NCBI RefSeq assembly: GCF_029028005.1
Contig: NZ_JAOTPO010000003.1
Coordinates: 1-64,000 of the forward strand
From: Alkalihalobacterium chitinilyticum
GTDB taxonomy: Bacteria > Bacillota > Bacilli > Bacillales > Bacillaceae_F
Length of the DNA: 64,000 bases
Reading direction: 5' to 3'
Each line of letters opens with the position of its first letter. The stretch's first letter is position 1. The translations under genes were made by a program, and so were the position numbers. This document shows positions 63,256 to 64,000 of the stretch, piece after piece. A model generated the notes under the pieces. It did no database searches. It had not been told where the DNA came from and saw only the letters and a program-made list of their open reading frames with translations.

Positions 63256-63505
63256 CCTCCTTCAAATTCAAGCTATTGGATAAAATCTTTGCTGTTTTTT
63301 CTATTTTTTTCCTCCACCGCTCACGACCCAGCGCTATTCGTTACTGCTTTCTCCTAATTTTTCCCTCTACCGCTCTCGATCCCGCGCTTTTAGTTACTGC
63401 TTTCTCCAAGTTTTTTCCTTTACTGTCCACCAATCAATGCTATCGGTTAAAGTATTTTCTAATACTCCCTTCTAAGCGCTCCTAATCGCAGTAATTGTTA
63501 ATAGG
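63256..63505. repeat. Degenerate tandem repeats of about 53 bp
   Basis: Pyrimidine-rich units align with starts at about 63256, 63311, 63364 and 63417, and a weaker fifth from 63468. Shared elements are CCTCYACCGCTC and GTTACTGCTTTCTCC. Copies 2 and 3 are most alike; 1 and 4 share CAAGCTATTGGATAAA-like segments. The array fills most of the gap between the methionine lyase and the acetyltransferase genes. Confidence 0.7.
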
Positions 63506-63507
63506 AC

Positions 63508-63555
63508 AAAAAAAGCTGACTAGATCCGGTTACTAAATGTACCCTGTAGTCAGCC
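63508..63555 (-). terminator. Terminator after the GNAT gene
   Basis: On the minus strand GGCTGACTA pairs with TAGTCAGC and is followed by seven T. It lies about 95 bases below the stop codon. Confidence 0.75.
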
Positions 63556-63648
63556 TCATTAGATAACATAACATCTGCCAGATGGACATATGATTTTTTT
63601 AATATCCTACTATCAACGACGTTTACGAAAACAGCCACTATTTTCTCT

Positions 63649-64000
63649 TTATCTAGAAATAAACTGGTCCAAGCTATACCAACCGTATGCAGCTTCTTTA
63701 AACGATTGTCCGCCAATTTCAATGTCTACGCTTTCTAAAAATTCTCCATTTAATGCTTCTTCGTAAAATCGTTTTGCCGGATTATCGTCGAGAACCCAAA
63801 CTAAAAGTCCATGATATCCTTTTTCCTTTAATACTTCTGCCGCCTTTGCAACCAACTGTTTTCCTCCGCCTTTTCGTTGGGCATTTTCGTATAAGTAGAT
63901 AGCGTACAACTCACCGTCGATTTCTGGGTATTTTCCTGTTCGTTCTTTACCAACAGCTGCAAACCCAAAGACTGTATCCTCTTCTTCCACCACAAAAACA
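63649..64000 (-). CDS. GNAT family N-acetyltransferase (partial, cut by right edge)
   Basis: The C-terminal 117 or so residues of an acetyltransferase. The acetyl-CoA-binding loop is QRKGGGKQLVAKAAEVL; LLVWVLDDNPAKRFYEEA is the usual strand-helix that follows it. The start is beyond 64000: the frame is open to the edge with VVEEEDTVFGFAAVG. Substrate unknown. Confidence 0.85.
   Translation of the reverse strand, partial: VFVVEEEDTVFGFAAVGKERTGKYPEIDGELYAIYLYENAQRKGGGKQLVAKAAEVLKEKGYHGLLVWVLDDNPAKRFYEEALNGEFLESVDIEIGGQSFKEAAYGWYSLDQFISR

Noticed and set aside
63498-63722. A 74-codon minus-strand ORF
   Set aside because: It overlaps the 3' end of the GNAT gene and the terminator region in another frame, with no start signal or protein-like composition.

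Overview
The window reads as chromosomal DNA of a spore-forming, low-GC Gram-positive bacterium of the Bacillaceae. Evidence: AGGAGG-type ribosome binding sites with many GTG/TTG starts, a GerA/GerB/GerC germinant-receptor operon, SplA/SplB, Ku plus a two-domain LigD, a SpoIIP-like protein, and Bacillus-type proteins such as YpiB, DUF2512, DUF2642 and YfmM/YkpA ABC-F ATPases. No rRNA, tRNA, CRISPR array, prophage or plasmid backbone was seen. One broken IS3-family end lies at the left edge. The species cannot be named from the sequence.

Layout. 1-310: right end of an IS3/IS150-group element abutting the C-terminal stub of a membrane-protein gene. 394-4080: DUF4349 lipoprotein, DHH phosphoesterase, small unknown genes. 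4250-10280: oligosaccharide-uptake operon on the minus strand (LacI regulator, binding lipoprotein, two permeases, GH13 alpha-glucosidase) with three matching 18-bp operators. 10490-17610: topoisomerase III, CarD-type regulator, RecQ, ABC-F YfmM. 17730-20060: SAM methyltransferase plus FAD monooxygenase pair. 20210-21630: ECF sigma factor directly followed by a membrane-anchored SpoIIP-type amidase, the most unusual pairing here. 21930-26600: acyl-CoA dehydrogenase, diguanylate cyclase, ABC-F YkpA. 26650-30010: four-gene minus-strand run (serine protease, metallophosphoesterase, UvsE, DUF6671). 30230-35200: U32/RlhA-like protein followed by a decayed stretch with a GNAT pseudogene, a Cache-domain relic, a frameshifted TauE/SafE gene and a 35-residue membrane peptide gene. 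35200-43650: epimerase, acetyltransferase, MutT, Aas-like fusion, YpiB, an M50-protease homologue lacking the catalytic Glu, CobW GTPase. 43730-44830: lipoprotein and five tandem 52-bp hairpin repeats. 44830-51000: DUF169 protein, gerBAC operon, splAB. 51150-55490: 33-residue ORF and odhAB. 55760-61720: HAD phosphatase, divergent ku/ligD, Mn-catalase with DUF2642 protein, squalene/phytoene-synthase homologue. 61860-64000: methionine gamma-lyase-like enzyme, a degenerate 53-bp repeat array, and a GNAT gene cut by the right edge.

Functional themes. DNA repair and spore survival are heavily represented: UvsE, SplB, Ku/LigD, RecQ, TopB, MutT, Mn-catalase and the Ger receptor. The sugar operon lacks its own ATPase, so it presumably borrows a shared MsmX-type ATPase encoded elsewhere. 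Most transcription units end in clear stem-loops, several of them bidirectional between convergent genes. A dispersed palindrome with core GGTGCCAGGCACC recurs between genes.
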